Shown piece after piece: positions 9,117-18,811 of a DNA stretch of 64,000 bases. Each line of letters opens with the position of its first letter. Position 1 is the stretch's first letter. The stretch is from Daejeonia sp002484105. GTDB taxonomy: Bacteria > Bacteroidota > Bacteroidia > Flavobacteriales > Weeksellaceae. Position numbers and translations under genes: made by a program. The notes below the pieces were generated by a model. It ran no database searches. It had not been told where the DNA came from and was given only the letters and a program-made list of their open reading frames with translations. The stretch spans positions 2,852,001 through 2,916,000 of the forward strand of contig NZ_CP195105.1 in NCBI RefSeq assembly GCF_051175565.1, read 5' to 3'.

Positions 9117-10394
9117 CTATTTTTTTGTCACTAATATTTTATCAATTCTCTGCCCGTCTTTGCCGATAATTTTGAAGCCAAAATTACCAAAAATTAATTG
9201 ATCTCCCACCTCGGGCAGCTGTCCGTTTTTCAGAATAATCATAAAACCGGCAACGGTCTGGATATTCTGCAGCAGTTTTTCGCGCACATGGAGATTCAGG
9301 ATACGGCTGAAATCTTTCAGGGGGAACTGTCCGTCCACCTGCCAGCTGACCGGACTTTTTTTCACCAGCTGATATTCTTTTTGTCCCGCTTCCGTCATGT
9401 CTCCCAAAAGTGCATCCACCACATCATCCAGCGTGATCATGCCCTGCGTATTTCCGTATTCGTCAATCACGATTCCGTAATGCATTTTATGTTGTTTGAA
9501 GAGCTCCAGAATGCGGTATGCATGCATGGATTCTGTCAGATATACGGGCTCGCGCATATATTTTGAGATCTCAAACCGCTCATTCCGGTTATGGAAAAAC
9601 AGATCTTTGATGATGACGATTCCCTTGATATTATCCGGATTATTGTCTTCTGTCACAGGATAAGCAGAATGATGCTCTCCGTTGATTTTGTCAATAATAT
9701 CGTCAAAGGTATCGTTCATATCCAGAAAAACAATTTGGTTTTTGTGGGTGAAGAGTTTTCTGGCTTTGGTATCTCCGAGCTCGAAAACACGGTCTACAAT
9801 ATCGTGTTCGATATCCTCAATCTCGCCATCTTCTGCACTTTCCTTAACGATGGATTTTATTTCTTCTTCTGAAATTTTATTGTTGGCTTCGGTATTAAAC
9901 CCGAAAAGTTTCATCAGAAAAAAATTCGATTGGCTCAGCAACCAGATAAATGGTGAGGTAATGACGGAAATCCAATGCATCGGTTTGGATACCAGCATTG
10001 CAGTTTTTTCAGGATAAATCATTCCTACCTGTTTCGGAAAAATTTCCCCAAAAAGTATAGAGAGAAAAGTGATAATACCGATCACGAGCGGGCCGGAAAT
10101 CTGCCGGGTATATGGAGCCAAAAAATCTATTTTGGAGATAAGCACTGCAAACTTTTCTGAAAGAGCATCACCGCTGTAAAAACCGAGAATAATACCAATG
10201 AGCGTAATGCCAATCTGTATTGCCGAAAGAAATCCTGATGGATTTTCAATCAGTTTCAATGCATCTTTTGCTCCTGATTTTCCCTTTTCCTTAGCATTTT
10301 CCAACTTGTATTTCTTGGAAGAAACCAGAGAAAGTTCGGCAAGGGAAAAGAAACCGTTGAGCAGGATAAGTATTAAAATAATAATGATTTCCAT
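9117..10394 (-). CDS. CNNM/CorC-type transporter-like protein (DUF21-CBS-CorC)
   Basis: A 425-residue inner-membrane protein. The N-terminal DUF21 domain (about 1-185) has hydrophobic helices starting with MEIIIILILILLNGFFS. Two CBS domains follow (about 200-325), then the CorC_HlyC domain (about 340-425). Family members are linked to Mg2+ or Co2+ efflux; older annotation calls them hemolysins. GldE of the gliding machinery is a related paralogue, but this gene is not beside gldD, so I do not call it gldE. It lies between dnaN (72 nt upstream) and pheT (3 nt downstream). Confidence 0.85.
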   Translation of the reverse strand: MEIIIILILILLNGFFSLAELSLVSSKKYKLENAKEKGKSGAKDALKLIENPSGFLSAIQIGITLIGIILGFYSGDALSEKFAVLISKIDFLAPYTRQISGPLVIGIITFLSILFGEIFPKQVGMIYPEKTAMLVSKPMHWISVITSPFIWLLSQSNFFLMKLFGFNTEANNKISEEEIKSIVKESAEDGEIEDIEHDIVDRVFELGDTKARKLFTHKNQIVFLDMNDTFDDIIDKINGEHHSAYPVTEDNNPDNIKGIVIIKDLFFHNRNERFEISKYMREPVYLTESMHAYRILELFKQHKMHYGIVIDEYGNTQGMITLDDVVDALLGDMTEAGQKEYQLVKKSPVSWQVDGQFPLKDFSRILNLHVREKLLQNIQTVAGFMIILKNGQLPEVGDQLIFGNFGFKIIGKDGQRIDKILVTKK

Positions 10395-10466
10395 ATTCTC
10401 TTATAAACAAATTTGAGATCTGAATGTATGCTTCAAATCTCAAATCAATCTTGTCAGAATCCTGTA

Positions 10467-11594
10467 TTACATTCCGATGACAGGCATCGAAAGCATCAGC
10501 AGGCTTTCATTTTCATCCAGTCCGTCCACCGGTTCCACAATTCCCGGTCTGTTGGGTTGCGACATTTTCATGGTAATATCTTCCGAACTCAGTACCGACA
10601 GCATTTCTGTGAGAAATTTGGAACTGAATCCGATATTGATATCCTCACCATTATAGTCGCAAGGTATCTGCATATCTGCCTTGTTGGCGTATTCCGTATC
10701 TTCTGCATGAAGGTGAAGTATATTACCGGAAAGCTTGAACCGCACCTGATTGGTGGATTTATTGGACATAATGGATGCCCTTCGGATTGCACTCAGCAGG
10801 AGCGTTCTGCTGATGGCCAGCATATTTGGATTTTCTTTCGGGATCACTGCGTTGTAATTTGGATATTTACCGTCAATCAGTCGGCAGATCCAGACATTGT
10901 TTCCAAAAGTAAATTTCGCCATATTATCATTGAATTCAATTTTCACTTCCTCCTCACCACCGGAAAGGATATTCTTGAAAATTGAAAGAGGTTTTTTAGG
11001 CATGATGAATTCCATCGGCTCGGAAATCACATCCTTTCTTTTGTACACCACCAGACGATGAGAATCGGTAGAGACGAAGTTGGTTTCCGTTTCCCCAAAC
11101 TGGAAGAGCACCCCGGTCATGACAGGGCGCAAAGAATCGTTACTGGTAGCAAAAAGGGTATTGCTCAAGGCTTTTGACAGAACCACCGCAGGAACCGCCA
11201 CACTCTGTGCAGCATCAAATTCCGGCAGCTCAGGATAATCCTCTTCATTGTCCAGCGCTACAGCAAAGTTGTCTTTTTCGTCGAGTATTTCCAGAAGTTT
11301 TCCGGTCCCTTCTTCATTATCCTTTACCAAAAGTGTCAGCGGCTGTTCGTCGTAGGTTTTCAGGAATTCCTGAAAAATTTTGGCAGGTACTGCAATCTTT
11401 CCTTTATCGTCCGATTTCACTTCGGCAGAAGTCACCAACGTAGTTTCTCCGTCAGAAGCCGTAATGGAAAGCTGGTTTTCATCCAATTCAAATAAGAAAT
11501 TTTCTAATATCGGTCTCGACTGAGAACTAGAAATAACACCGCTTACGGTCTGCAGTGCTTTCTGCAATTCACCACTGGAAACTATAAATTTCAT
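10467..11594 (-). CDS. dnaN: DNA polymerase III sliding clamp (beta subunit)
   Basis: A 375-residue beta clamp with three repeated clamp domains, which dimerises around DNA and tethers the replicative polymerase. The N-terminus MKFIVSSGELQKALQ, the middle TDSHRLVVYKR and the C-terminal LSMPVIGM (hydrophobic partner-binding pocket edge) are typical. dnaA is not next to it, and no DnaA-box cluster is seen. The TATATTTG promoter element at 11690-11697 implies a leader of about 95 nt. Confidence 0.97.
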   Translation of the reverse strand: MKFIVSSGELQKALQTVSGVISSSQSRPILENFLFELDENQLSITASDGETTLVTSAEVKSDDKGKIAVPAKIFQEFLKTYDEQPLTLLVKDNEEGTGKLLEILDEKDNFAVALDNEEDYPELPEFDAAQSVAVPAVVLSKALSNTLFATSNDSLRPVMTGVLFQFGETETNFVSTDSHRLVVYKRKDVISEPMEFIMPKKPLSIFKNILSGGEEEVKIEFNDNMAKFTFGNNVWICRLIDGKYPNYNAVIPKENPNMLAISRTLLLSAIRRASIMSNKSTNQVRFKLSGNILHLHAEDTEYANKADMQIPCDYNGEDINIGFSSKFLTEMLSVLSSEDITMKMSQPNRPGIVEPVDGLDENESLLMLSMPVIGM

Positions 11595-11689
11595 CTGTAA
11601 AATTTTATTTTTAAGGGTCTTTCATATCTGTTTTCCGGGAAGCTGATGACCATCTGCCATCTTCCGTCCGTGACAAGACATTATTTTGA

Positions 11690-11697
11690 CAAATATA
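11690..11697 (-). promoter_or_regulatory. dnaN promoter -7 element
   Basis: The minus strand reads TATATTTG (TAnnTTTG). It lies about 100 nt upstream of the dnaN ATG, and no clear -33 TTG was seen. Confidence 0.5.
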
Positions 11698-11961
11698 TGA
11701 AATTGAACATAAAAGCTGAAAGCAATGATGATTTTTTCACAGAATTTATTGAAAAAAGTTATTAACAATACCCGATAGATTTTTTGAATACGATGCTGAA
11801 AAAAGCTGTGAAAGAATTCGTACTGGTCGCGATAGGATCCCAAACAACAATGAAGATATTTCTGCCGGAGGTTTATTCTTTCTGTTTCGGTTTCACTTTT
11901 ACTACCCTGCGAAACGTCGTTGTTTCCGGCGCAGCAGCCTCATTTTTTTTGATATTCTAAT
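11698..11961. other. Intergenic region between purL terminator and dnaN promoter
   Basis: No convincing gene. On the minus strand a short frame near 11875-11945 ends in the Lys-rich sequence RRVVKVKPKQKE and could be the tail of a lost gene, but it has no start codon. The remainder is AT-rich without repeats or RNA-like pairing that I can see. Confidence 0.4.
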
Positions 11962-11993
11962 AAAAAAACCTTCCGAAAATATCAGAAGGTTTT
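11962..11993 (-). terminator. purL terminator
   Basis: On the minus strand AACCTTC, an 11-nt loop and GAAGGTT are followed by a run of T. It lies 20 nt beyond the purL stop. Confidence 0.8.
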
Positions 11994-12013
11994 CAGTACT
12001 TTTCCGCTCTTCT

Positions 12014-15000
12014 TTATTTGAAATACTCTACCCCGTTACGGAAAATATTGTGATAATTGGCGGAAGGAATGTTTTTCAGCAAACCTTCCGAATAACGCTC
12101 AGGATGCCCCATTCTTCCAAATATTTTACCATCCAGACTGGTAATTCCCTCAATTCCGAAAAGAGAATTATTGGGATTGAAAGGCATTCCATGTGCAATA
12201 TTACCATCAAAATCAACATACTGCGTTGCCACCTGCCCGTTTTGGTACAAGGCTTTCAAAACCTCTTCCGAGGCCATAAAGCGTCCTTCTCCATGCGAAA
12301 TCGGGATGGTATAGGTCATACCTTTCATGCCTTTCAGCCAGGGAGAATCTTCATTAGCCACCTTCACATTCACCATCTGAGAGATATGGCGTCCGATGGC
12401 GTTATGCGCAAGTGTCGGAGAACCGGCGTCCAGATTACGGATTTTTCCGTACGGCAACAGACCTGATTTCACCAGTGCCTGGAAACCGTTGCAGATACCG
12501 AGAATCATCCCGTCGCGGTCCAAAAGGCGGTGTACAGCATCCTGCATTTTAAGGTTTTTCAGTACATTGACGATAAATTTTGCCGATCCGTCCGGTTCGT
12601 CTCCGGCAGAAAAACCTCCGGAAAAAACAAGAATCTGAGATTCGTCAATCTCCTTCACCCAGGCATCAATACTTTCTTCCAGCAACTGGTGGTTCAGATT
12701 GAGCAGCGGCAGGCTTGATACCTCAGCACCTTCTTTCCTGAAAGCATTTTGGGTTTCATACTCACAGTTGGTTCCGGGAAACACCGGTGCGAAAACTTTT
12801 GGCGTGGCCATGTTGTGCCGGCGGATGACAATCTCTCTCGGCTCTGTAGAGTTCAGGCTTTCCTCAAATTCTATCACCATTCTTTCAGGTTCCTTTGTGG
12901 GAAAAAGTTTTTCAAAAGTAGCCGTCCATTTTTCCTGAAGTTCTGCAATGCCAAACTTCTGTCCGTTGATGATCAGTTCTTCATTCTGCATTACAGAACC
13001 CATTTTTTGCAGCAGCGGATGATTGATTTCCAGCACGGTTTCAATAACCAGTCCGCCGATATTTTTTTCGGTAACGGCATCTTCGGGAAGTTCCACTTCC
13101 GCACCGAGACGATTTCCAAAACTCATTTTTGCAAGGGCAACAGCAACGCCTCCATCTTTAATGGTTTTGACAGAAACCACCGTTCTCTGCAGTATATTTT
13201 CGTGTATCCATGCGAAAACTTCCTTCAGGCTTTCATAATCAGGAAGCCCATTTTCTCTGGGATGATGCCGGAAATGATACAGATGATTTCCCGCCAGCTT
13301 GAATTCGGGCGAAACGATATGCCTTTTCACCCCATATGCACAGGCAAAAGAAATCAGAGTCGGCGGCACATTGAGATCCTGAAAAGTTCCGGACATCGAA
13401 TCTTTTCCACCAATGGCAGCAATACCAAAATTCATCTGTGCATGATAGGCGCCGAGCAGCGAAGCCAGTGGCTTGCCCCATTTTTCAGGGTTGGTACCCA
13501 GTTTCTCGAAATATTCCTGAAAACTCAGACGAATTTTTTTGTAGTCTCCGCCCATGGCTACAATTTTGGCAACACTTTCCACCACAGCATTTGCTGCTCC
13601 CAGCATGGCGTTCTGCTCAGAAAGCCGGGCATCGAAACCCCAGCTTGCGAGGGAAACGGTTTCAATACTTTCCGCATTCAGTATGGGAAGGGTTTGCACA
13701 CTGCCTTCCATCTCCGTCATCTGATATTTTCCGCCAAGCGGCATTGCAACAGACGTGGCACCCACAGAAGAATCGAACATTTCAAGAAGTCCTTTCTGGG
13801 AAGCCGTATTTTTGTCAGAAAGCAGTTCTTCAAAAAGATTATTATCCAAATTCAGGGGAGAATTTTCAGGCAGGTGAAGATTACGGACTTGTACCTGCTG
13901 GAATTTGGCACATCCGTTGGAGTTCAGAAATTCTCGGCTCAGATCAACGATACAGTCTCCTTTCCAGAACATCTGCATGCGGCCGGAATTCGTTACTTTT
14001 GCAACTTCAACCGCCTTTATATTTTCTTTCTGACAGAAAGCTATGAATGTATCCTTGTCCGCAGCATCCACTACAACCGCCATCCTTTCCTGTGATTCCG
14101 AAATAGCGAGTTCTGTACCGTTCAGTCCATCGTATTTCAATGGAACAATATCAAGGTTGATCTCCAGAGAACCGGCAATTTCACCAATAGCAACAGAAAT
14201 ACCGCCTGCCCCGAAATCATTGGATTTTTTAATTAAAGTGGTCACCTCAGGATTTCTGAACAGACGCTGGATTTTACGTTCTTCCACAGCATTTCCTTTC
14301 TGAACTTCGGAACTCATGGTATGAATCGAAGTCTCATCCTGTTCCTTAGAACTTCCGGTGGCACCACCAACCCCGTCTCTTCCGGTGGCACCTCCCAGCA
14401 TGATAACAATATCTCCGGCTTTTGGCTGCTCGCGTTTCACCCAGTTTTTGGGAACCGCCCCTACCACAAAACCGACTTCCATTCTTTTGGCTTTGTAACC
14501 ATCGTGGTAAATCTCGTTCACCATTGTTGTAGCCAGGCCAATCTGGTTGCCATAAGAGGAATATCCGTGTGCAGCCTGTCTGGTAATAGTACGCTGCGGC
14601 AGTTTTCCGGGAAGCGTTTTTGATACAGGTTCCAGAACATCTCCAGCTCCTGTAAGCCGCATCGCTTGATAGACAAAAGCCCTTCCGGACAGCGGATCGC
14701 GGATGGCGCCGCCAAGGCAGGTAGAGGCACCACCAAAAGGCTCAATTTCGGTGGGATGATTATGTGTTTCATTTTTAAACAGAAGATACCAGGGCTCTTT
14801 TTTTCCGTCATATTCTGCTTCAATTTCTACGGTACAGGCATTAATTTCGTCGGAGACCACGAGATTATCCAGCTCGCCCGTTTTATGAAAATACCTTGCA
14901 CATACCGTTGCCAGATCCATCAGAGATACAGGTTTGGCTTCGCGGCCGAGGAATCTTCTTTTTTCAAGGTAATCTGCAAAAATTTCTTCTAGTGTTTCCT

Positions 15001-15703
15001 TAAAATCACCTTCAAACTGAATATCAGTAAGTTCGGTTTCAAATGTCGTATGCCTGCAATGGTCGCTCCAGTACGTATCCAGAACGCGCAGTTCGGTTTC
15101 CGTAGGATTTCGTTCTTCGGAACGGAAATAATTCTGAATAAAGACCAGATCATCCAGTCCGAACGCGAATCCGTGTGTATTGAAAAATATCTCCAGCCCG
15201 GCAGCATCAAGATCAGTAAAACCATCGTGCACAGGGACTGCAGAAGGTTTTTCCTGAGCAGGAATTTCCAGGACGTCAAGATTTTTTTCGCGGCTTTCCA
15301 CTTTATTGATGAGCAGTTTTTTCACTTCACCAAGATCATCAGCCGTGAGGCCAAACACCTCGATAAGCTTCCCGCTGCGTACGGTGGCATCCTCTATCCC
15401 CGTCAGCAAGGCGATGCACTGCCGTGCAGAGTCTGCCCTCTGGTCGTATTGCCCCGGAAGGAATTCTGTTGCAAAAAACAGTCCCGAAGCTGGATTTTTT
15501 TCATGCAGAATATCCGTCACCGGATCGACAAAAGTACTGTTGAGCACCTTTGAAAAAGCAGCATCGTCCAGTCCGAATACATCGTAGATGTTATACACCT
15601 TCGTCCCTTCCGCATGCGGAAGCACGTTGCGGATTTCGGAGAGGATTTTTGCACTTTCTACATCAAAAACATCGCGTTTTTCTACAAAAATTCTTTTATT
15701 CAT
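12014..15703 (-). CDS. purL: Phosphoribosylformylglycinamidine synthase (large single-chain type)
   Basis: This 1229-residue enzyme makes FGAM from FGAR, glutamine and ATP, the fourth step of purine synthesis. It is the single-chain type that joins synthetase and glutaminase. The linker has DTYWSDHCRH, ATP-binding loops include GGATGRDGVGGATGSS, and the C-terminal class I glutaminase begins near residue 970 (APVFPGTNCE) with nucleophile Cys in LGICNGFQ and the His-Glu pair near HGEGRF. Length is a little below the E. coli enzyme (about 1295). purB lies just upstream on the same strand, separated by a terminator. Confidence 0.97.
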   Translation of the reverse strand: MNKRIFVEKRDVFDVESAKILSEIRNVLPHAEGTKVYNIYDVFGLDDAAFSKVLNSTFVDPVTDILHEKNPASGLFFATEFLPGQYDQRADSARQCIALLTGIEDATVRSGKLIEVFGLTADDLGEVKKLLINKVESREKNLDVLEIPAQEKPSAVPVHDGFTDLDAAGLEIFFNTHGFAFGLDDLVFIQNYFRSEERNPTETELRVLDTYWSDHCRHTTFETELTDIQFEGDFKETLEEIFADYLEKRRFLGREAKPVSLMDLATVCARYFHKTGELDNLVVSDEINACTVEIEAEYDGKKEPWYLLFKNETHNHPTEIEPFGGASTCLGGAIRDPLSGRAFVYQAMRLTGAGDVLEPVSKTLPGKLPQRTITRQAAHGYSSYGNQIGLATTMVNEIYHDGYKAKRMEVGFVVGAVPKNWVKREQPKAGDIVIMLGGATGRDGVGGATGSSKEQDETSIHTMSSEVQKGNAVEERKIQRLFRNPEVTTLIKKSNDFGAGGISVAIGEIAGSLEINLDIVPLKYDGLNGTELAISESQERMAVVVDAADKDTFIAFCQKENIKAVEVAKVTNSGRMQMFWKGDCIVDLSREFLNSNGCAKFQQVQVRNLHLPENSPLNLDNNLFEELLSDKNTASQKGLLEMFDSSVGATSVAMPLGGKYQMTEMEGSVQTLPILNAESIETVSLASWGFDARLSEQNAMLGAANAVVESVAKIVAMGGDYKKIRLSFQEYFEKLGTNPEKWGKPLASLLGAYHAQMNFGIAAIGGKDSMSGTFQDLNVPPTLISFACAYGVKRHIVSPEFKLAGNHLYHFRHHPRENGLPDYESLKEVFAWIHENILQRTVVSVKTIKDGGVAVALAKMSFGNRLGAEVELPEDAVTEKNIGGLVIETVLEINHPLLQKMGSVMQNEELIINGQKFGIAELQEKWTATFEKLFPTKEPERMVIEFEESLNSTEPREIVIRRHNMATPKVFAPVFPGTNCEYETQNAFRKEGAEVSSLPLLNLNHQLLEESIDAWVKEIDESQILVFSGGFSAGDEPDGSAKFIVNVLKNLKMQDAVHRLLDRDGMILGICNGFQALVKSGLLPYGKIRNLDAGSPTLAHNAIGRHISQMVNVKVANEDSPWLKGMKGMTYTIPISHGEGRFMASEEVLKALYQNGQVATQYVDFDGNIAHGMPFNPNNSLFGIEGITSLDGKIFGRMGHPERYSEGLLKNIPSANYHNIFRNGVEYFK

Positions 15704-15805
15704 TTCTACTTTTTATTGCTGTTTGTGGTGATTTGCTTTCCGGATATTTGCATCCGGTGCATCCTGGATGAAAACCAGATTTTTTTCATTTTGATTTTAT
15801 GAATC

Positions 15806-15833
15806 TAAAAAATATGCAGCCACAAGGGCTGCA
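15806..15833 (-). terminator. purB terminator
   Basis: The minus strand has the stem TGCAGCC/GGCTGCA with a 5-nt loop, then ATATTTTTT. It separates purB from purL. Confidence 0.8.
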
Positions 15834-15839
15834 GGAGAA

Positions 15840-17267
15840 TTACACTTTCAAATCGGTATGCATGCCGATCAGCACGGAATACTTGTCCAGAACAGGCTGC
15901 ACTTCGTTTTTCACAAATTCTTCGGTTTGCACGGGTGCAAAGCCGATAAAGTTTTTCGGGTCGAGTACTTCGGCGATTTTAGATTTGTCCATCTTCAGGG
16001 AAGGGTCATTCATCAGACGTTCTATCAGGTCATTTTCTTTTCCTTCCATTTTCACTTTTCTGGATGCTTCCATTGAATGTCTTCGGATGGTTTCATGAAT
16101 TTCCTGACGGTCGCCACCTGCTTTCACTTCTTCCATGATGATATATTCGGTGGCCATAAAGGGAAGTTCTTCCATGATATGTTTACGGATCCGGTTTTCG
16201 TACACCACAAGGCCTTCCATGATATTGTTCCATATCAGGAGAATGGCATCTATAGCCAGAAAAGCCTGCGGAATGGTAAGGCGCTTGTTGGCGGAGTCGT
16301 CCAGCGTTCTCTCAAACCATTGCGTGGAAGCGACCATTGCAGAGCTGGTGGAGAGCGAAATGACATATTTTGCCAAGGCCCCGATTCTTTCCGAACGCAT
16401 GGGATTTCTTTTGTAAGCCATTGCCGAAGAGCCGATCTGGTTTTTTTCAAATGGTTCTTCAATCTCTTTCAGATTCTGAAGAAGGCGTATATCATTGGTA
16501 AATTTGTGTGCCGATTGTGCAATATTGGACAGCAGCGCCACTACTTTTGCATCGATTTTACGGTCGTAGGTTTGTCCGGAAACGCCGAAAACTTTTTCAA
16601 ATCCGAAACGACGGGAAAGTTCCCGATCCAGTTTTTTTACTTTGGAATAATCTCCGTCAAAAAGTTCCAGAAAGCTGGCCGCGGTACCGGTAGTACCTTT
16701 CACACCACGGAAGCGTAATGTTTCCAGGAAAAAATCAAGTTCTTCAAGATCTATTATCAGAGACTGCATCCACAAAGTAGCGCGTTTGCCCACGGTGGTG
16801 AGCTGTGCCGGCTGGAAATGGGTAAAGCCGAGGGTGGGAAGATCTTTGTATTTCAGGGCAAAATCTGCAAGCTTGCGGATGACATTTACCAGTTCTTTAC
16901 GGATAATCAGCAAGCCATCGCGCATCTGGATCAGGTCGGTATTGTCTCCTACAAAAGCAGAAGTGGCGCCCAGATGGATAATCCCCTTTGCCAAAGGTGC
17001 CGCATCGCCGTATGTATGCACATGTGCCATCACATCATGGCGGAATTTCTTTTCGTATTCGGCAGCTTTTGCAAAATCAATATCATCAGCATGATCTTTC
17101 AGATCTTTAATTTGCTCCTCGGAAATATCCAGACCGAGATCTTTCTCGATTTCGGCGAGGGCAATCCAGAGTTGCCGCCAGGTGCGGAATTTGTGTTCGG
17201 GAGAAAAAACATAGAGCATTTCCTCACTTGAATAGCGTTCTTCAAGAGGGTTTTTGTAGGAATCCAT
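15840..17267 (-). CDS. purB: Adenylosuccinate lyase
   Basis: This 475-residue homotetrameric lyase releases fumarate from SAICAR and from adenylosuccinate. The fumarase/aspartase superfamily signature GSSAMAYKRNP carries the mobile catalytic Ser loop; the catalytic His regions HDVMAHVHTYG and LGFTHFQPAQ are present. Length and sequence resemble the eukaryote-like 475-residue form rather than the 430-residue type of Bacillus. A TACATTTG promoter element lies about 30 nt upstream. purL follows downstream. Confidence 0.96.
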   Translation of the reverse strand: MDSYKNPLEERYSSEEMLYVFSPEHKFRTWRQLWIALAEIEKDLGLDISEEQIKDLKDHADDIDFAKAAEYEKKFRHDVMAHVHTYGDAAPLAKGIIHLGATSAFVGDNTDLIQMRDGLLIIRKELVNVIRKLADFALKYKDLPTLGFTHFQPAQLTTVGKRATLWMQSLIIDLEELDFFLETLRFRGVKGTTGTAASFLELFDGDYSKVKKLDRELSRRFGFEKVFGVSGQTYDRKIDAKVVALLSNIAQSAHKFTNDIRLLQNLKEIEEPFEKNQIGSSAMAYKRNPMRSERIGALAKYVISLSTSSAMVASTQWFERTLDDSANKRLTIPQAFLAIDAILLIWNNIMEGLVVYENRIRKHIMEELPFMATEYIIMEEVKAGGDRQEIHETIRRHSMEASRKVKMEGKENDLIERLMNDPSLKMDKSKIAEVLDPKNFIGFAPVQTEEFVKNEVQPVLDKYSVLIGMHTDLKV

Positions 17268-17294
17268 TGTTATTTTTACTTTTTATTAGATGCA

Positions 17295-17302
17295 CAAATG
17301 TA
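17295..17302 (-). promoter_or_regulatory. purB promoter -7 element
   Basis: The minus strand reads TACATTTG (TAnnTTTG), 27 nt before the purB ATG. No PUR-box-like repeat was seen. Confidence 0.55.
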
Positions 17303-17391
17303 CTGTTTTTTCAGGAAAAAAATATACTGAAAAAACCGTTTAAAAACAGATTGCACAATCACTTAAGCTTTAAAAACAACGGTGCAGATCA

Positions 17392-17763
17392 CTATTTCCG
17401 GAATACGAAATAAACGGCCATCACAAGGCATATTGCTGCATAAAGATGATTGACCGACAGCTGTATATTTTTGAATGCAAACCGTGCAAAAACCACAAAA
17501 ACCGTCAGTGTGACCACTTCCTGGATCACCTTGAGCTGGAATAGCGAAAACGGCCCGCCATTACCTTTGAACCCCATTCTGTTTGCCGGCACCTGAAAGC
17601 AGTATTCAAAAAAAGCAAGACACCAACTGATGAGGATAATGGTGAAAATCCCTGCCTTTTTCAGCCAGCCCAGTTCTTCCATTTTAAGATGCCCGTACCA
17701 TGCGAGCGTCATAAATATGTTGGAAATGATGAGAAACCCAACCGTAAACAAACCTTTTTCCAT
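17392..17763 (-). CDS. DMT-like membrane protein of the DUF486 family
   Basis: A 123-residue inner-membrane protein with four helices (about 5-23, 33-52, 75-93, 103-121). The middle reads CFQVPANRMGF and FSLFQLKVIQEV, the conserved core of DUF486. The family resembles half of a drug/metabolite transporter and probably works as a dimer, but no substrate is known. It lies 3 nt after the next upstream gene and is cotranscribed with it. Confidence 0.8.
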   Translation of the reverse strand: MEKGLFTVGFLIISNIFMTLAWYGHLKMEELGWLKKAGIFTIILISWCLAFFEYCFQVPANRMGFKGNGGPFSLFQLKVIQEVVTLTVFVVFARFAFKNIQLSVNHLYAAICLVMAVYFVFRK

Positions 17764-17766
17764 CTT

Positions 17767-18138
17767 TTAACTGAAATATTTCCACCGTGGGATGGCCAGA
17801 AAAAGAATCAGACCAAAATAAAGAAACAGCTGAAAGAGATCAAAATACATAATATTGGACAGATAAAAATTCTGCATCAGAAAATGCATAAAAACCGCCA
17901 AAGGGAAAATAACAACGCCTACTTTTCTGTAGAAAAAAATCAGCAGCAACGAGAGAACTGTGAGCAGATCGATACTGAAAATAAGATAAAAATACCAGTT
18001 GGGGATACGGATTTCTTCGCGCTGTATAAAGCCGGTAACGTCAAAATTGATACTGCCTGTACTGAACAGCAAAACGAAAATCAGGGAAAGGACAAACCAC
18101 AGGTTTCTTTCGGGATAATTTTGGGAATTCATTTTCAT
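17767..18138 (-). CDS. Small integral membrane protein, unknown function
   Basis: A 123-residue protein with four predicted helices (about 13-31, 47-68, 71-90, 99-117) and no recognised domain. The N-terminus MKMNSQNYPERN offers two in-frame ATG starts, two codons apart. It precedes the DUF486 gene by 3 nt, and the AsnC-type regulator gene lies upstream behind a terminator. Membrane location is the only supported statement. Confidence 0.7.
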   Translation of the reverse strand: MKMNSQNYPERNLWFVLSLIFVLLFSTGSINFDVTGFIQREEIRIPNWYFYLIFSIDLLTVLSLLLIFFYRKVGVVIFPLAVFMHFLMQNFYLSNIMYFDLFQLFLYFGLILFLAIPRWKYFS

Positions 18139-18141
18139 TAT

Positions 18142-18180
18142 ATAAAAATAAAAACTTCTGAAAAGGTATTCAAAAGTTTT
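18142..18180 (-). terminator. Terminator after the AsnC-type regulator
   Basis: On the minus strand AAAACTT...AAGTTTT pair (with TTCA/TGAA inside), followed by a T-rich run. Confidence 0.65.
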
Positions 18181-18210
18181 TACATATTATTGATTAAAGT
18201 TTTTGAAGAC

Positions 18211-18681
18211 TTATACAGATACTGCTTTGATGAGTCTGTTTTTGTCACTCAGGTACTCTTCCATGCTGATCATACTTTCGGTACGCATCACATCATGGAT
18301 ATCGTCAATCTGGTAGATAATTCTTTTGGCATCTTCCGTATTTTTTGCTTTGATTTTGCAGAAGATATTGTATTTTCCGGAAATCACGCTGGCTTCCACC
18401 ACATTGGGGATGGTAGAAAGTTCTTTCAGAACGTCCTGTGTTCTGTTGGATTTCGTCAGAAGAATACCGATGAAAGCAGTAAAATGATAATCCAGCTTTC
18501 CATAATCAATAATCAGTGAAGATCCCTGAATAATACCGGCATCTTCCATTTTTTTCACTCTCACGTGAATGGTACCGGCAGAAACATCCATCTGTTTGGC
18601 AATTTCCGTAAACGGCATTCTGGTGTTTTCTACCAGGAAATCCAGAATTTTTTTGTCGATTTCGTCGAGTTGATAGTTCAT
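18211..18681 (-). CDS. Lrp/AsnC family transcriptional regulator
   Basis: A 156-residue regulator. The N-terminal winged HTH (about 1-60) begins LDEIDKKILDFLVENTR, and the C-terminal RAM ligand-binding domain (about 68-145) has the conserved VVEASVISGKYNIF stretch. Such proteins form octamers and sense amino acids. The operators cannot be read from this window, and no amino-acid gene is adjacent. The promoter element at 18725-18732 supports the ATG. Confidence 0.92.
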   Translation of the reverse strand: MNYQLDEIDKKILDFLVENTRMPFTEIAKQMDVSAGTIHVRVKKMEDAGIIQGSSLIIDYGKLDYHFTAFIGILLTKSNRTQDVLKELSTIPNVVEASVISGKYNIFCKIKAKNTEDAKRIIYQIDDIHDVMRTESMISMEEYLSDKNRLIKAVSV

Positions 18682-18724
18682 ATTCGGAGTTTATTAATTC
18701 GCTAATAAATTTATAATTTCTTTG

Positions 18725-18732
18725 CAAATTTA
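18725..18732 (-). promoter_or_regulatory. Promoter -7 element of the AsnC-type regulator
   Basis: The minus strand reads TAAATTTG (TAnnTTTG), about 44 nt from the ATG. Confidence 0.55.
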
Positions 18733-18811
18733 CAAAAAAAAAGCAAAAGCAAAAAACCACTCTTAAAATTAACAATATTTAACAACTTTAACGAATATCT
18801 GTTGAAAATAG

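Noticed and set aside
9117..10394. CNNM-type gene as gldE
   Set aside because: It is of the same broad superfamily, but not next to gldD and not separable from ordinary CorC-like proteins by reading alone.
11690..11843. Possible replication origin next to dnaN
   Set aside because: AT-rich, but no DnaA-box cluster (TTATnCACA) and no dnaA or other origin genes nearby.
11875..11950. Possible C-terminal remnant ending KVKPKQKE
   Set aside because: No start codon, runs back through the purL terminator, and too short to assign.
12749..14095. 448-codon plus-strand ORF opposite purL
   Set aside because: Antisense shadow of purL with skewed composition (many Phe, His, Cys) and no promoter.
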